Origin: Sulfurovum sp.
Lineage (GTDB): Bacteria > Campylobacterota > Campylobacteria > Campylobacterales > Sulfurovaceae
Direction of reading: 5' to 3'
Length of the DNA: 37,758 nucleotides
NCBI GenBank assembly: GCA_013139765.1
Contig: WTAE01000046.1
Span: 1 to 37,758, forward strand
Shown piece by piece: positions 26,838 through 35,815 of the stretch. Numbering within the stretch: the stretch's first letter is position 1; every line of letters begins with the position of its first letter. A program made the translations under genes and the position numbers. Below the pieces are notes generated by a model. The model saw nothing but the letters and a program-made list of their open reading frames with translations. It did no database searches and was not told the DNA's origin.

Positions 26838-28147
26838 TTCACCACATGTCTAAATTTAGCACGATTACCTACACGAATGAAATCTTCGTGACCCACATAT
26901 TCAACGTTAAAGGCATCTTGCCACTGTGCTTTTATCTTAGCGCTTATTTCCTCTACAATAGCTGTAGGCTCCAGTGCTATGCGTAAAACAGGTTTGTCTT
27001 CTCTCAAGTCTATCTGAAACTCCTGAATGCCTCCAACCAAATGGTCCAATATATCCATAATGTTATGGGTAGGGTACTCTATGCCATTGATAGGAACCAT
27101 GTCATGGATGCGACCCACTACATTGGTCAAAACAAAAGCATTTTTCGTTTCTTCTACTTTTGCCATGTCTCCCGTTGCATAACGAATGAGTGGCATAAGA
27201 CGGTTGTGAAAACCTGTAAACACAAGTTCATCGCCATCTTCTGTGCTTCTGTTTTCTGGCCAGCCTTCTGACTCAAGTACTTGCAGACCATTCTCGTGAC
27301 CATCAAGCTCATAGGCAATGACACCAAACTCAGCAGAACCGTAACGGTCAATTACTTTACAGTTAAATACCTCTGCAATCTTCTCGCGCATATAAGGCTG
27401 TAAAAGTTCTCCACTAGATTCGAAAATATCAAACACTTTTTTACCTTGATGCTTTGACTCTACATAACATGCCAAGGCATATAATGTTGAAGGGTGCCCA
27501 TGTACTAAGTTCACTCTTCTTTGTTGAAGTGTTTGCCATATTTTTTCTAGACCGATACTGTCTAATCTGTCAAAAAAAGCATTGCTTCGGTTTAGTGCAA
27601 AGTTTTTAATGTCATCTTTAGAGGGTAAAGTTGTTTTGGGAGGTTCTGCAAAACTTGCCGCGAAATGTAGTTCTGACTTATGTGCAGAGTGACCTATACG
27701 TTGACGAGCATACTTTGTTACGGCTGCAGAATAGTCCAATCCGATTTGATCATAATATACATCCATAGAAACACCTGTTGAACCCCCTGTTTTTCTATGA
27801 TGATGACGTATGCTTTCCAAAGGTGTTGAAAAGAGTCTATCTCCCTGTTCTCGGATGATCTCTTTTGTCAAATAAGGGATCTCTTCTAAGTACTTAATAT
27901 CGCGACGAACAGACTCAGGGTCAAAGTTTAGAGATGAAAATAGATCTTTATAATAAGGTATATTTCGATTTGAAAAATTTAATATTTCAACAAGTTGATG
28001 ATGCGCATGTTCTTTTCTTTTTTCAAAAGAGGTTTTATAGTAGTTCTCAAGTTCTTTCACTTTTGAACTAATATTTCTTTTTTCAAAGCTTTCTGCAATA
28101 GGGTAAGCGATATATGCTCCAGCGATACCTCGTAAACTTTTCAACAT
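26834..28147 (-). CDS. CapK/PaaK-like adenylate-forming protein (phenylacetate-CoA ligase family)
   Basis: HHHRKTGGSTGVSMDVYYD; VHGHPSTLYALACYVE; FESSGELLQPYMREKIAEVFNCKVIDRYGSAEFGVIAYEL; YATGDMAKVEE. Confidence 0.87.
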   Translation of the reverse strand: MLKSLRGIAGAYIAYPIAESFEKRNISSKVKELENYYKTSFEKRKEHAHHQLVEILNFSNRNIPYYKDLFSSLNFDPESVRRDIKYLEEIPYLTKEIIREQGDRLFSTPLESIRHHHRKTGGSTGVSMDVYYDQIGLDYSAAVTKYARQRIGHSAHKSELHFAASFAEPPKTTLPSKDDIKNFALNRSNAFFDRLDSIGLEKIWQTLQQRRVNLVHGHPSTLYALACYVESKHQGKKVFDIFESSGELLQPYMREKIAEVFNCKVIDRYGSAEFGVIAYELDGHENGLQVLESEGWPENRSTEDGDELVFTGFHNRLMPLIRYATGDMAKVEETKNAFVLTNVVGRIHDMVPINGIEYPTHNIMDILDHLVGGIQEFQIDLREDKPVLRIALEPTAIVEEISAKIKAQWQDAFNVEYVGHEDFIRVGNRAKFRHVVK

Positions 28148-28159
28148 TAATTTTCCACC

Positions 28160-28885
28160 TTATTCATCTGTATACGCGCTTATTACATCTTTGGCATTAC
28201 CAATCATTTTTATCTTATGGTTTTCAATCCAAATAACCTTGTCACATAGTTTCTCAACGGTACCAACATCATGAGAAACAAAAACAATCGTAATACCTTT
28301 TTCTCTAAACTCATGAATTTTATCTGCACTTTTCTTTTGGAAACCTTTGTCCCCAACAGAGAGTACTTCATCGATGAGGAGTATCTCTGGGTTTGTTTGT
28401 ATAGCAATGGAAAAACCAAGTCTAGATAACATACCTGAAGAGTACATTCTTATGGGTTGGTCTATAAACTCTTCAAGTTCTGAAAATTCTATGATCTCAT
28501 CTACTTTAGAGACAATATCCTTTTTAGACATCCCAAGTAAAAGACCATTTAAAACAATGTTCTCTCTACCTGTCAGGTCATGATGGAAACCAGCACCTAG
28601 TTCAAGCAGTGGAGCTATGCGCCCTTTTACTTCAACATTTCCAGAGGTAGGAGACAGCACACCTGCAATGAGACCTAAAGTAGTACTTTTACCAGCACCA
28701 TTTCTTCCTATGATACCAACAACTTCTTTGTCTTTAATTTCAAAACTTATATCTTCCAAGGCATGGAAGACATTTTTTCTATAAGATTTGATTTGGCTTA
28801 CGAAGTTAAACAAAAAGGTTTTAATGCCACCACTGTTTATAAGTCTATAATGTTTTGACACATTTTCAAATTTTATTCTTGTCAT
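28160..28885 (-). CDS. wzt: Polysaccharide ABC exporter ATP-binding protein (Wzt/KpsT-like, no C-terminal carbohydrate-binding domain)
   Basis: VGIIGRNGAGKSTTLGLIAGVLSPTSGNVEVKGRIAPLLELGAGFHHDLTGRENI; YSSGMLSRLGFSIA; LLIDEVLSVGD. 241 aa. Confidence 0.9.
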   Translation of the reverse strand: MTRIKFENVSKHYRLINSGGIKTFLFNFVSQIKSYRKNVFHALEDISFEIKDKEVVGIIGRNGAGKSTTLGLIAGVLSPTSGNVEVKGRIAPLLELGAGFHHDLTGRENIVLNGLLLGMSKKDIVSKVDEIIEFSELEEFIDQPIRMYSSGMLSRLGFSIAIQTNPEILLIDEVLSVGDKGFQKKSADKIHEFREKGITIVFVSHDVGTVEKLCDKVIWIENHKIKMIGNAKDVISAYTDE

Positions 28886-29640
28886 ATTAACTCTGCAAAT
28901 TTATATTTTAATTTATTATATACAAAAGTTCCTGCTGCTAAGGAAATCAACGCGTAGACGATTGATATTAAAATGAAGTCTGTAGCATAGGTGTTGTTCA
29001 ATAACATTTCTCTCCAGCTTATTACAAAAGGAGTAAATGGGTTTGCATAGAGTAGGTAACTGTACTTTTCAGGGATCATTGAAACAGGATACAAAATAGG
29101 TGTTGCGTAAAACATAAACATCACAAATACTTGTACCAGTCTCTCTAAGTCTCTAAAAAAGAGATTTAAAGTTCCGATAAGTAGAGATAACCCATATACA
29201 AATATTGAGGTAATTAGAAACATAACAGGGATACCGATAAGTAAACTAAAAGAAGGAATTTTAGAATAATAAATCATAAAGGCTGCAACCACAAAAAGAG
29301 AAAAGAAAAAGTTAAAACCTTCACTTAGAACAAGTGCTATAGCTAAAAAATTTCTAGGAAAATTTACTTTTTTGATGAGAGGGGCATTACCGACAAAAAG
29401 CATTGTGGCCACTGTAATTGTATTGGCAAGCCATTGCCAAATAAAAAGCCCTGTGACTAAGAACAGTGCGTAGTTTTCCATCTCCATACGCGTAATGACT
29501 TGAAATACAAAATAAAAAACCATAGCCAACATTAATGGGTTTGCTATGGACCATACATACCCTAAATAGCTATTTTTGTAACGTATTTTAATTTCTTTTC
29601 TCACCAACTCTATGAGGAGGTCTTTATAATTATTTTTCAC
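28882..29640 (-). CDS. wzm: Polysaccharide ABC exporter permease (ABC-2 type, Wzm-like)
   Basis: RKEIKIRYKNSYLGYVWSIANPLMLAMVFYFVF N-terminal ABC-2 motif; about six TM segments; overlaps the ATPase gene by 4 nt. Confidence 0.9.
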   Translation of the reverse strand: MKNNYKDLLIELVRKEIKIRYKNSYLGYVWSIANPLMLAMVFYFVFQVITRMEMENYALFLVTGLFIWQWLANTITVATMLFVGNAPLIKKVNFPRNFLAIALVLSEGFNFFFSLFVVAAFMIYYSKIPSFSLLIGIPVMFLITSIFVYGLSLLIGTLNLFFRDLERLVQVFVMFMFYATPILYPVSMIPEKYSYLLYANPFTPFVISWREMLLNNTYATDFILISIVYALISLAAGTFVYNKLKYKFAELI

Positions 29641-29643
29641 AGC

Positions 29644-31014
29644 TTAACATCTTTCAAAATCATCATCTAATCTTACAATATCATCTTCGCCAAGATAAGA
29701 ACCTACTTGGGCTTCTATAAGAACAACATCAATGGTACCTTGATTTTCTAAGCGATGCACTTCACCCATAGGAATATAGGTTGACTCATTTGGATGAATA
29801 ATACATTGTGTATCTCCCACAGTAACAAGCGCTGTTCCTGAAACCACTATCCAGTGCTCTGACCTGTGGGAATGTTTTTGAAGACTTAAACGTTTTCCTG
29901 GTTTCACAACAATACGTTTAATTTTGTATTTTTCACTGTCTTCCAAGATAGTGTATGTTCCCCACGGACGATGAGCAGTAAGGTGAATATGGTGTAGTTC
30001 GGACTCACCTTTTTTAAGCTGTTTTACAACCTCTTTTACTTTTTTAGAAACACCTTTTTTAGAGATAAGAAGTGCATCTCCAGTGTCTACGACAATAAGA
30101 TCTTCAACATCTACTAAAGCAATGGCACGTTCTTTTGAATATACAAAGTTATTTGTTGCATCAACTGTATAGAGATGTTCTGTTGCAGTGTTCCCATTGT
30201 CATCTTTTTGCATCTCTACATCAAGTGCATCAAAACTTCCAAGATCTGACCAATCTATGTTAGAAGCAATTACTTTTACTTTATCACTTTTTTCCATGAC
30301 AGCATAGTCAATGCTATCTTCAGGGATAGCTTGCATATCTTCATGGGATATACGAATAATATCGGTAGTTTTAGCATTATCATATGCTAGTTTTGAAGTC
30401 TTATAAACTTCAGGTGAGTGTTTTTCTAATTCTTCTAAAAAGACAGATGCTTTAAAACAAAACATCCCTGCATTCCAGTAAAAATTCCCTGCGTCTACAT
30501 ATTGCTGTGCAGTAAGGGCATCTGGTTTTTCATGGAAGGCTTTTACATCTTCTCCATCCGCTTCGATGTATCCATAGCCTATTTCTGCATACTCTGCGGT
30601 GATGCCAAAGGTGACTAGGTTGTCTGCTTCTGCCAGTTTTTTTGCTTCTTGTAAAACTTTCACATAGGCTTTCTCATCTTTAATTAGATGGTCTGATGAA
30701 GAGACGAGGACTATCTCATCTTTATCTAAAGCCAAACATGCAAGCGCGATTGCTGGTGCCGTGTTACGGCCTACAGGTTCAAGTAAGAATTTATTGTGTG
30801 TAGAATTAAGTTCTTCTAGTTGATCTGCTGCTAAAAAGTACTGCTCTGCATTGGAAACAATAAATTGCTGATCGCAGCTGCTTTCATTACGCTTTACAGT
30901 GAGTTGGAAGAGAGATTCATCATTAAACAGTTTAACAAACTGTTTAGGCATGAGGGTTCTACTTATCGGCCAAAGTCGTGTACCTGATCCCCCACATAAA
31001 ATTATATTAGTCAT
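29644..31014 (-). CDS. manC: Mannose-1-phosphate guanylyltransferase / mannose-6-phosphate isomerase (bifunctional)
   Basis: ILCGGSGTRLWPISRTLMPKQFVKLF; FLLEPVGRNTAPAIALA; FHEKPDA; C-terminal cupin HRPWGTYTILEDSEKYKIKRIVVKPGKRLSLQKHSHRSEHWIVVSG. Confidence 0.95.
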   Translation of the reverse strand: MTNIILCGGSGTRLWPISRTLMPKQFVKLFNDESLFQLTVKRNESSCDQQFIVSNAEQYFLAADQLEELNSTHNKFLLEPVGRNTAPAIALACLALDKDEIVLVSSSDHLIKDEKAYVKVLQEAKKLAEADNLVTFGITAEYAEIGYGYIEADGEDVKAFHEKPDALTAQQYVDAGNFYWNAGMFCFKASVFLEELEKHSPEVYKTSKLAYDNAKTTDIIRISHEDMQAIPEDSIDYAVMEKSDKVKVIASNIDWSDLGSFDALDVEMQKDDNGNTATEHLYTVDATNNFVYSKERAIALVDVEDLIVVDTGDALLISKKGVSKKVKEVVKQLKKGESELHHIHLTAHRPWGTYTILEDSEKYKIKRIVVKPGKRLSLQKHSHRSEHWIVVSGTALVTVGDTQCIIHPNESTYIPMGEVHRLENQGTIDVVLIEAQVGSYLGEDDIVRLDDDFERC

Positions 31015-31039
31015 TGAATCCCTTTAAAATATCGTTGTT

Positions 31040-31045
31040 ATTATA
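31040..31045 (-). promoter_or_regulatory. Predicted -10 (TATAAT, context TTTTAGCTATAAT) upstream of manC
   Basis: Plus-strand attata in the fcl-manC gap, upstream of the manC start at 31014. Confidence 0.5.
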
Positions 31046-31063
31046 GCTAAAATAGGTCATATT

Positions 31064-32182
31064 TTAGTTGTGTGTCTGTTCTGTATACCATGTATACAAC
31101 TTCTTGACACCTTCGTTTAGTGTTACTTTATGTTGCCAGCCAAGCTTATGAAGTTTGGAAACATCAGTCAGTTTTTTCATTGTTCCATCAGGTTTTTCTG
31201 TATTGAAGTGAAGTGTACCTTTAAATCCTACAATTTCTTGAATGGTTTCAGCCAATTCTTTAATAGAAATATCAATCCCTGAACCGATATTTATGTGCGT
31301 ATTTCGAATTTCTTGATCTTTTTCTGTGTAAGTATCTTTAAAATCTCTATTTTCCATGAGAAAGACACAGGCATCTGCCATATCTTCTGACCATAAAAAC
31401 TCACGTCTTGGTTTTCCTGAACCCCAAATTTCAATAGAAATCTGAGGAGTGTTTAGGGTTAAGTCTTTATTGTCACGAATTTTAATACCGTATGTGTTTA
31501 GGATATCTTTAATTTCTTTTTCTGAAGCATTGCCATCTGTGCCGTTGATGGGAAATTTGTTCAAGTCTTCTCTAATGGTATCCCAATTGTTTTCATCTAG
31601 CGCTTTTCCGAGATGGATCTTTCTAATGAGTGCAGGGAGGACATGAGACTTTTCCAGATCGAAGTTATCATTAGGCCCATAAAGATTTGTAGGCATGACT
31701 GAAATATAATTGGTCCCGTATTGTAAGTTATAGCTTTCACACATTTTTATATCCGCGATCTTGGCTACTGCGTAGGGTTCGTTGGTGTACTCCAATGGTG
31801 AAGTCATCAAGCAGTCTTCAGCCATTGGTTGAGGAGCTTCCTTAGGGTAAATACAGGTACTTCCAAGGTATAAAAGTTTTGTCACACCATTGAGATAGCT
31901 TTGGTGAATGATATTGTTTTGAACTTGTAAGTTTTCATAAATGAAATCTGCTCGGTAAGTATCATTTGCTATGATTCCACCCACTTTTGCAGCAGCAAGA
32001 AAAACATATTCTGGTTTTTCACGTTCAAAAAATTCAGCAGTAGCTTGTTGATTCAATAGATCAAGCTCAGCATGTGATTTTCCTATAATGTTACTGTACC
32101 CTTTAGATATTAAATTCTTGACAATTGCAGAACCCACCAAACCTTGATGCCCAGCAACATAAATCTTGGAATGCAAATTCAT
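31064..32182 (-). CDS. fcl: GDP-L-fucose synthase
   Basis: [108 protein letters not shown]. Confidence 0.95.
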   Translation of the reverse strand: MNLHSKIYVAGHQGLVGSAIVKNLISKGYSNIIGKSHAELDLLNQQATAEFFEREKPEYVFLAAAKVGGIIANDTYRADFIYENLQVQNNIIHQSYLNGVTKLLYLGSTCIYPKEAPQPMAEDCLMTSPLEYTNEPYAVAKIADIKMCESYNLQYGTNYISVMPTNLYGPNDNFDLEKSHVLPALIRKIHLGKALDENNWDTIREDLNKFPINGTDGNASEKEIKDILNTYGIKIRDNKDLTLNTPQISIEIWGSGKPRREFLWSEDMADACVFLMENRDFKDTYTEKDQEIRNTHINIGSGIDISIKELAETIQEIVGFKGTLHFNTEKPDGTMKKLTDVSKLHKLGWQHKVTLNEGVKKLYTWYTEQTHN

Positions 32183-32194
32183 AGTGGGCCTTTC

Positions 32195-33019
32195 TTAGTT
32201 CTGTTTGTTATAAAAGTAATTGGTTGCTTCAACAAAGCCATCAACAGAACCACAGTCAAAACGCTTGCCTTTAAACTTGTAAGCGATGACTTTACCTTGT
32301 TTCGCTTGTTCAAGTAAAGCATCAGTGATTTGGATCTCTCCACCTTTACCTGGTTTAGTTGTTCGTAAAATATCAAAAATGTCAGGTGTTAAGATGTAAC
32401 GACCGATGATAGCCATGTTTGTTGGGGCATCTTTAGGGTCTGGTTTTTCTACCATGTCTGTCACTCTGTAGGTATCGTCTGTTCCATCTACCAAGTTACC
32501 AGCTATGACACCGTATTTACTAGTGTCTTCCATAGGAATTTCTTCAATGGCTACGATGGAACATTGGTATTTTTCATACACTTTTATCATTTGTTTTAGG
32601 ACAGAGTCTTTTGTGCTTGTACAAAGGTCATCAGCCAAAATGACTGCAAATGCTTCATTTCCTATGAGAGTTTCACCTGTAAGGATGGCATGGCCTAGAC
32701 CTTTCATTTCTACTTGTCTCGTGTATGAGAACGTACATTGAGAGATGAGGGAACGGATTTCATTGAGTAAAGGCTCTTTGCTTGTACCTTTAATTTGGTG
32801 TTCAAGTTCGTAAGAGATGTCAAAATGGTCTTCGATGGCACGTTTCCCACGACCTGTAATAATAGCCATGGTATTGAGACCCGCTTCAACAGCTTCTTCT
32901 ACACCATATTGAATAAGTGGCTTAGTAAGGACTGGGAGCATCTCTTTTGGGTTTGCTTTAGTGGCAGGAAGGAAACGTGTCCCGTAACCTGCAGCAGGGA
33001 ATAGACATTTCTTAATCAT
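32195..33019 (-). CDS. galU: UTP-glucose-1-phosphate uridylyltransferase
   Basis: CLFPAAGYGTRFLPATKANPKEMLPVLTKPLIQYGVEEAVEAG; FAVILADDLC; DMVEKPDPKDAPTNMAIIGRYIL. Confidence 0.96.
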   Translation of the reverse strand: MIKKCLFPAAGYGTRFLPATKANPKEMLPVLTKPLIQYGVEEAVEAGLNTMAIITGRGKRAIEDHFDISYELEHQIKGTSKEPLLNEIRSLISQCTFSYTRQVEMKGLGHAILTGETLIGNEAFAVILADDLCTSTKDSVLKQMIKVYEKYQCSIVAIEEIPMEDTSKYGVIAGNLVDGTDDTYRVTDMVEKPDPKDAPTNMAIIGRYILTPDIFDILRTTKPGKGGEIQITDALLEQAKQGKVIAYKFKGKRFDCGSVDGFVEATNYFYNKQN

Positions 33020-33105
33020 TGTGAGTACCTTTTAGGGTACTAAAGTATAGAGTGGTAGTGTGCATAGTACAGTATTCCCTTGTTTTTCCCCATTTAATAG
33101 GACCT

Positions 33106-33114
33106 ATTATAGCA
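33106..33114 (-). promoter_or_regulatory. Predicted extended -10 (TGCTATAAT) upstream of galU
   Basis: Plus-strand attatagca reads TGCTATAAT on minus, upstream of the galU start at 33019. Confidence 0.6.
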
Positions 33115-33120
33115 AATTAG

Positions 33121-33148
33121 TTATTAGTTATTAGTTATTAGTTATTAG
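33121..33148. repeat. Heptanucleotide tandem repeat (TTATTAG)x4 plus partial flanking copy
   Basis: ttattagttattagttattagttattag read directly, preceded by partial unit aaattag. Confidence 0.97.
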
Positions 33149-33182
33149 TGGGTAGAGAGTAGCAGGTAGGAAAAAGTAGGCT

Positions 33183-34397
33183 TTAGACTTCCAACTTCTT
33201 TTTCAAAATAATTTTCCCTGCTTCCACACCTGGTTGGTCGTAAGTGTTGACATCAATGAGTTCCCCCACAAGTGATGTGAGAAGTTCATAATAAAAAATG
33301 AGTGCACCAATGTTGCATTCTGTGACGGTTGGGATGATGATGGTGTCTACAGGGATGTCCCCTTGTTTATCGAGTGCTTCTATCACAGAATCACACTGCA
33401 TATTGATGAGTTTTGAAAAAGGTAGATTGTTTAATATGTCTAGTGATTCAAGATGGGGTAGTGTGATGTCTGGAATAGTGATATTGTCGTGAAAGTCTTC
33501 AATCTTAATAAATGTGACTGATTTGTCTCTTGTCCCCTCCATGATGAGTTGCAAAAAGGAGTGCTGATCTTTAGGACCGATGAGCCCAATAGGGGTCAGA
33601 CCTACATTAAAAGCAGAGTGACGTTGGAATTTACCCAAACTCTCGCCCCAAAGTTGGACATACCATTCACAAAAATAGGTGAGTGTCTCAGAGTAAGCGA
33701 AAAGGCAGTTGATGTTGTACTGTGCATGATTCTTAGCATAATAGACAGCTTTTTTAAGTAAGGTATCTTTGAGATAGCCATCGTTGAAAAAACTCTCTTT
33801 AATGGTTTTAGCGCCATTGAGTAGGTCCTGGATGTCTATGCCACACAGTGCCAAAGGTACTAACCCTACCGTTGAGAGTACAGAAAACCTTCCTCCAACA
33901 TTATCTGGGAGGTGAAGTACAGAAGCGTTGATCTCATGGGCATATTTTTCAAGTGGAGAATCTGGGTCTGTAATAAACGTATAGGCTGAGGCATTACTTT
34001 GTAGAGAGTAAATGTATTTATAAATAGAGAAAGTTTCTACGGTGTTACCTGATTTTGAAATAACAAGAAAATGCGTTTTTTGGATGTCTAATTTAGAGAG
34101 TATGGTCGTAATATTGATAGGATCTGTACTTTCAAAAAAGTAAAGTTTTCTTTTTAAACTTTTGACAGGTTTGATGAACTCATAAATAGCTTTAGCGCCT
34201 AAAGAACTCCCACCAATACCTATGACTGCAATTGTTTCTACCGTTTCTGGAATGCTTTTACAATAGTCAACTATAGGCGCAATATCTTGTTCTGGAAGTC
34301 CGTAATACCCAATAGTTTTTTGCTCTTTTTCTATGGCAGTGAAAGCCTGCGCTTGTATATTTTTATCTAGAGAGTCAAAATAGAGACGATTTCTCAT
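33183..34397 (-). CDS. pgi: Glucose-6-phosphate isomerase
   Basis: AVIGIGGSSLGAKAIYEFI; FLVISKSGNTVETFSIY; DNVGGRFSVLSTVGLVPLALCGID. Confidence 0.92.
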   Translation of the reverse strand: MRNRLYFDSLDKNIQAQAFTAIEKEQKTIGYYGLPEQDIAPIVDYCKSIPETVETIAVIGIGGSSLGAKAIYEFIKPVKSLKRKLYFFESTDPINITTILSKLDIQKTHFLVISKSGNTVETFSIYKYIYSLQSNASAYTFITDPDSPLEKYAHEINASVLHLPDNVGGRFSVLSTVGLVPLALCGIDIQDLLNGAKTIKESFFNDGYLKDTLLKKAVYYAKNHAQYNINCLFAYSETLTYFCEWYVQLWGESLGKFQRHSAFNVGLTPIGLIGPKDQHSFLQLIMEGTRDKSVTFIKIEDFHDNITIPDITLPHLESLDILNNLPFSKLINMQCDSVIEALDKQGDIPVDTIIIPTVTECNIGALIFYYELLTSLVGELIDVNTYDQPGVEAGKIILKKKLEV

Positions 34398-35770
34398 AGT
34401 GAGCTCTTTGCACTCTCAATAAGTTTATTGACCTTTAACTCATACTCTTTTGCCAATGTTTCATCGGTAGATTCAAAACGTGTAACAAGTACAGGTGTGG
34501 TGTTCGATGCACGTACCAAACCCCAACCTTTTTCAAAGTTGATACGTACGCCATCAACATCTATGATATTGAGGATTTTTGGAAAATCTGCTGGAGGATT
34601 TTTAAGGAGTTCTTTTACTTTGGTAATAATAAGAAATTTCTCCTCTTCAGTGGTCTCCACTTTTAACTCTTCAGTTGAAAAGACTTTTGGTAAAGCTTCT
34701 AACTCTGCATCAAGATCAATACCATCTTGTACTAATTCTAACATACGGAGTGTGGCATAGATAGCATCGTCGTAACCGAAGTAGCGGTGTTTAAAGAAGA
34801 TGTGTCCAGAGACTTCACAGGCAAGGTCTGCACTTGTCTCTTTCATTTTTACTTTTAAGTTGGAGTGACCTGTTTTATACATGATGGCTTTGGCACCACG
34901 ACGTTCAAGTTCGTCATACATCACTTGTGAACATTTCACTTCACCAATGACAGTTGGCTTGTCCATCTTCATGCTGTAAAGCAGTGCCATTTGGTCACCT
35001 TTGATGTTGTGTTTGTGGGTAAGTACAGCAATACGGTCGGCATCTCCATCGTAAGCAAAAGCAATGTCTCCCTCTTTGGCCAAAGCAGCTTTGACATCTA
35101 CAAGGTTTTCTTCTACAGAAGGATCAGGGTGATGGTTAGGGAAAGTACCGTCTGGCTCAAGGTAAAGTCCTGTGTAGTTAAAGTTTAAGCCATCAAAGAT
35201 GTCGGTAATAACTGTGTCTGCCACGCCATTCCCACCATCAATGACAATTTTCTTAGGGAAGTCTTTCAGATGTGAAAACTGCTTTAACATATAGTTGATG
35301 TAAGGGGTCTTCACGTCAATGTCTATTTTGTCTGTATGGTTAGCGATGACTTTGTCTTGGTTGGCAATGATTTCATCACCCAAAGCATAAATGGCTTCTC
35401 CAAAAAATGGACTTTTATCCACAGTCATTTTAAAGCCATTGTACTCTGAAGGGTTATGAGAACCGGTAATCATAATGGAAGCATCAGTGCTTATGCCATC
35501 AAAGTCAATATAGTTAGAATAATAATTTACTGGTGTAGCAACCATACCCATGTCAAGTACTTTACATCCTGCAGCGTTAAGTCCTGAAGTGAGGTAGTCT
35601 CTTAAAATTGGGGAATGAGAACGTGCATCATAGCCAATAGAAACGACTTTGTTCCCACCTATTTTTTGACCCAAGTAATAGCCTATGAGTTTAACAGATT
35701 GTTCGTTGAGTTCTTTTTCGTAAATACCTCTGATATCGTATTCTCTGAAAATTGATTTTTTGATTGACAT
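34394..35770 (-). CDS. manB: Phosphomannomutase / phosphoglucomutase
   Basis: FREYDIRGIYEKELNE; SIMITGSHNPSEYNGFKM (catalytic Ser loop); AYDGDADRIAV; EVSGHIFFKHRYFGYDDAIYA; RASNTTPVLVTRFE. Confidence 0.94.
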   Translation of the reverse strand: MSIKKSIFREYDIRGIYEKELNEQSVKLIGYYLGQKIGGNKVVSIGYDARSHSPILRDYLTSGLNAAGCKVLDMGMVATPVNYYSNYIDFDGISTDASIMITGSHNPSEYNGFKMTVDKSPFFGEAIYALGDEIIANQDKVIANHTDKIDIDVKTPYINYMLKQFSHLKDFPKKIVIDGGNGVADTVITDIFDGLNFNYTGLYLEPDGTFPNHHPDPSVEENLVDVKAALAKEGDIAFAYDGDADRIAVLTHKHNIKGDQMALLYSMKMDKPTVIGEVKCSQVMYDELERRGAKAIMYKTGHSNLKVKMKETSADLACEVSGHIFFKHRYFGYDDAIYATLRMLELVQDGIDLDAELEALPKVFSTEELKVETTEEEKFLIITKVKELLKNPPADFPKILNIIDVDGVRINFEKGWGLVRASNTTPVLVTRFESTDETLAKEYELKVNKLIESAKSSL

Positions 35771-35798
35771 GGATGTGACCTTCTTGTTTATTGTGGAT

Positions 35799-35807
35799 AT
35801 TATAGCA
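35799..35807 (-). promoter_or_regulatory. Predicted extended -10 (TGCTATAAT) upstream of the phosphomannomutase gene
   Basis: Plus-strand attatagca in the short galE-manB gap; same 9-mer as upstream of galU. Confidence 0.6.
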
Positions 35808-35815
35808 AAATCGTG

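Noticed and set aside
31064-32182. About 50-aa insertion in Fcl ([30 protein letters not shown]...) as a novel domain
   Set aside because: Longer Fcl variants with an insertion here are, to my recollection, common in other phyla; frame is intact and catalytic motifs are normal.
32179-32376. 65-aa minus-strand ORF overlapping the 3' end of galU
   Set aside because: Alternative frame within an intact galU; no independent evidence.
34428-34760. 110-aa plus-strand ORF antisense to the phosphomannomutase gene
   Set aside because: Fully inside a well-supported CDS on the other strand, no recognisable domain; expected by chance.
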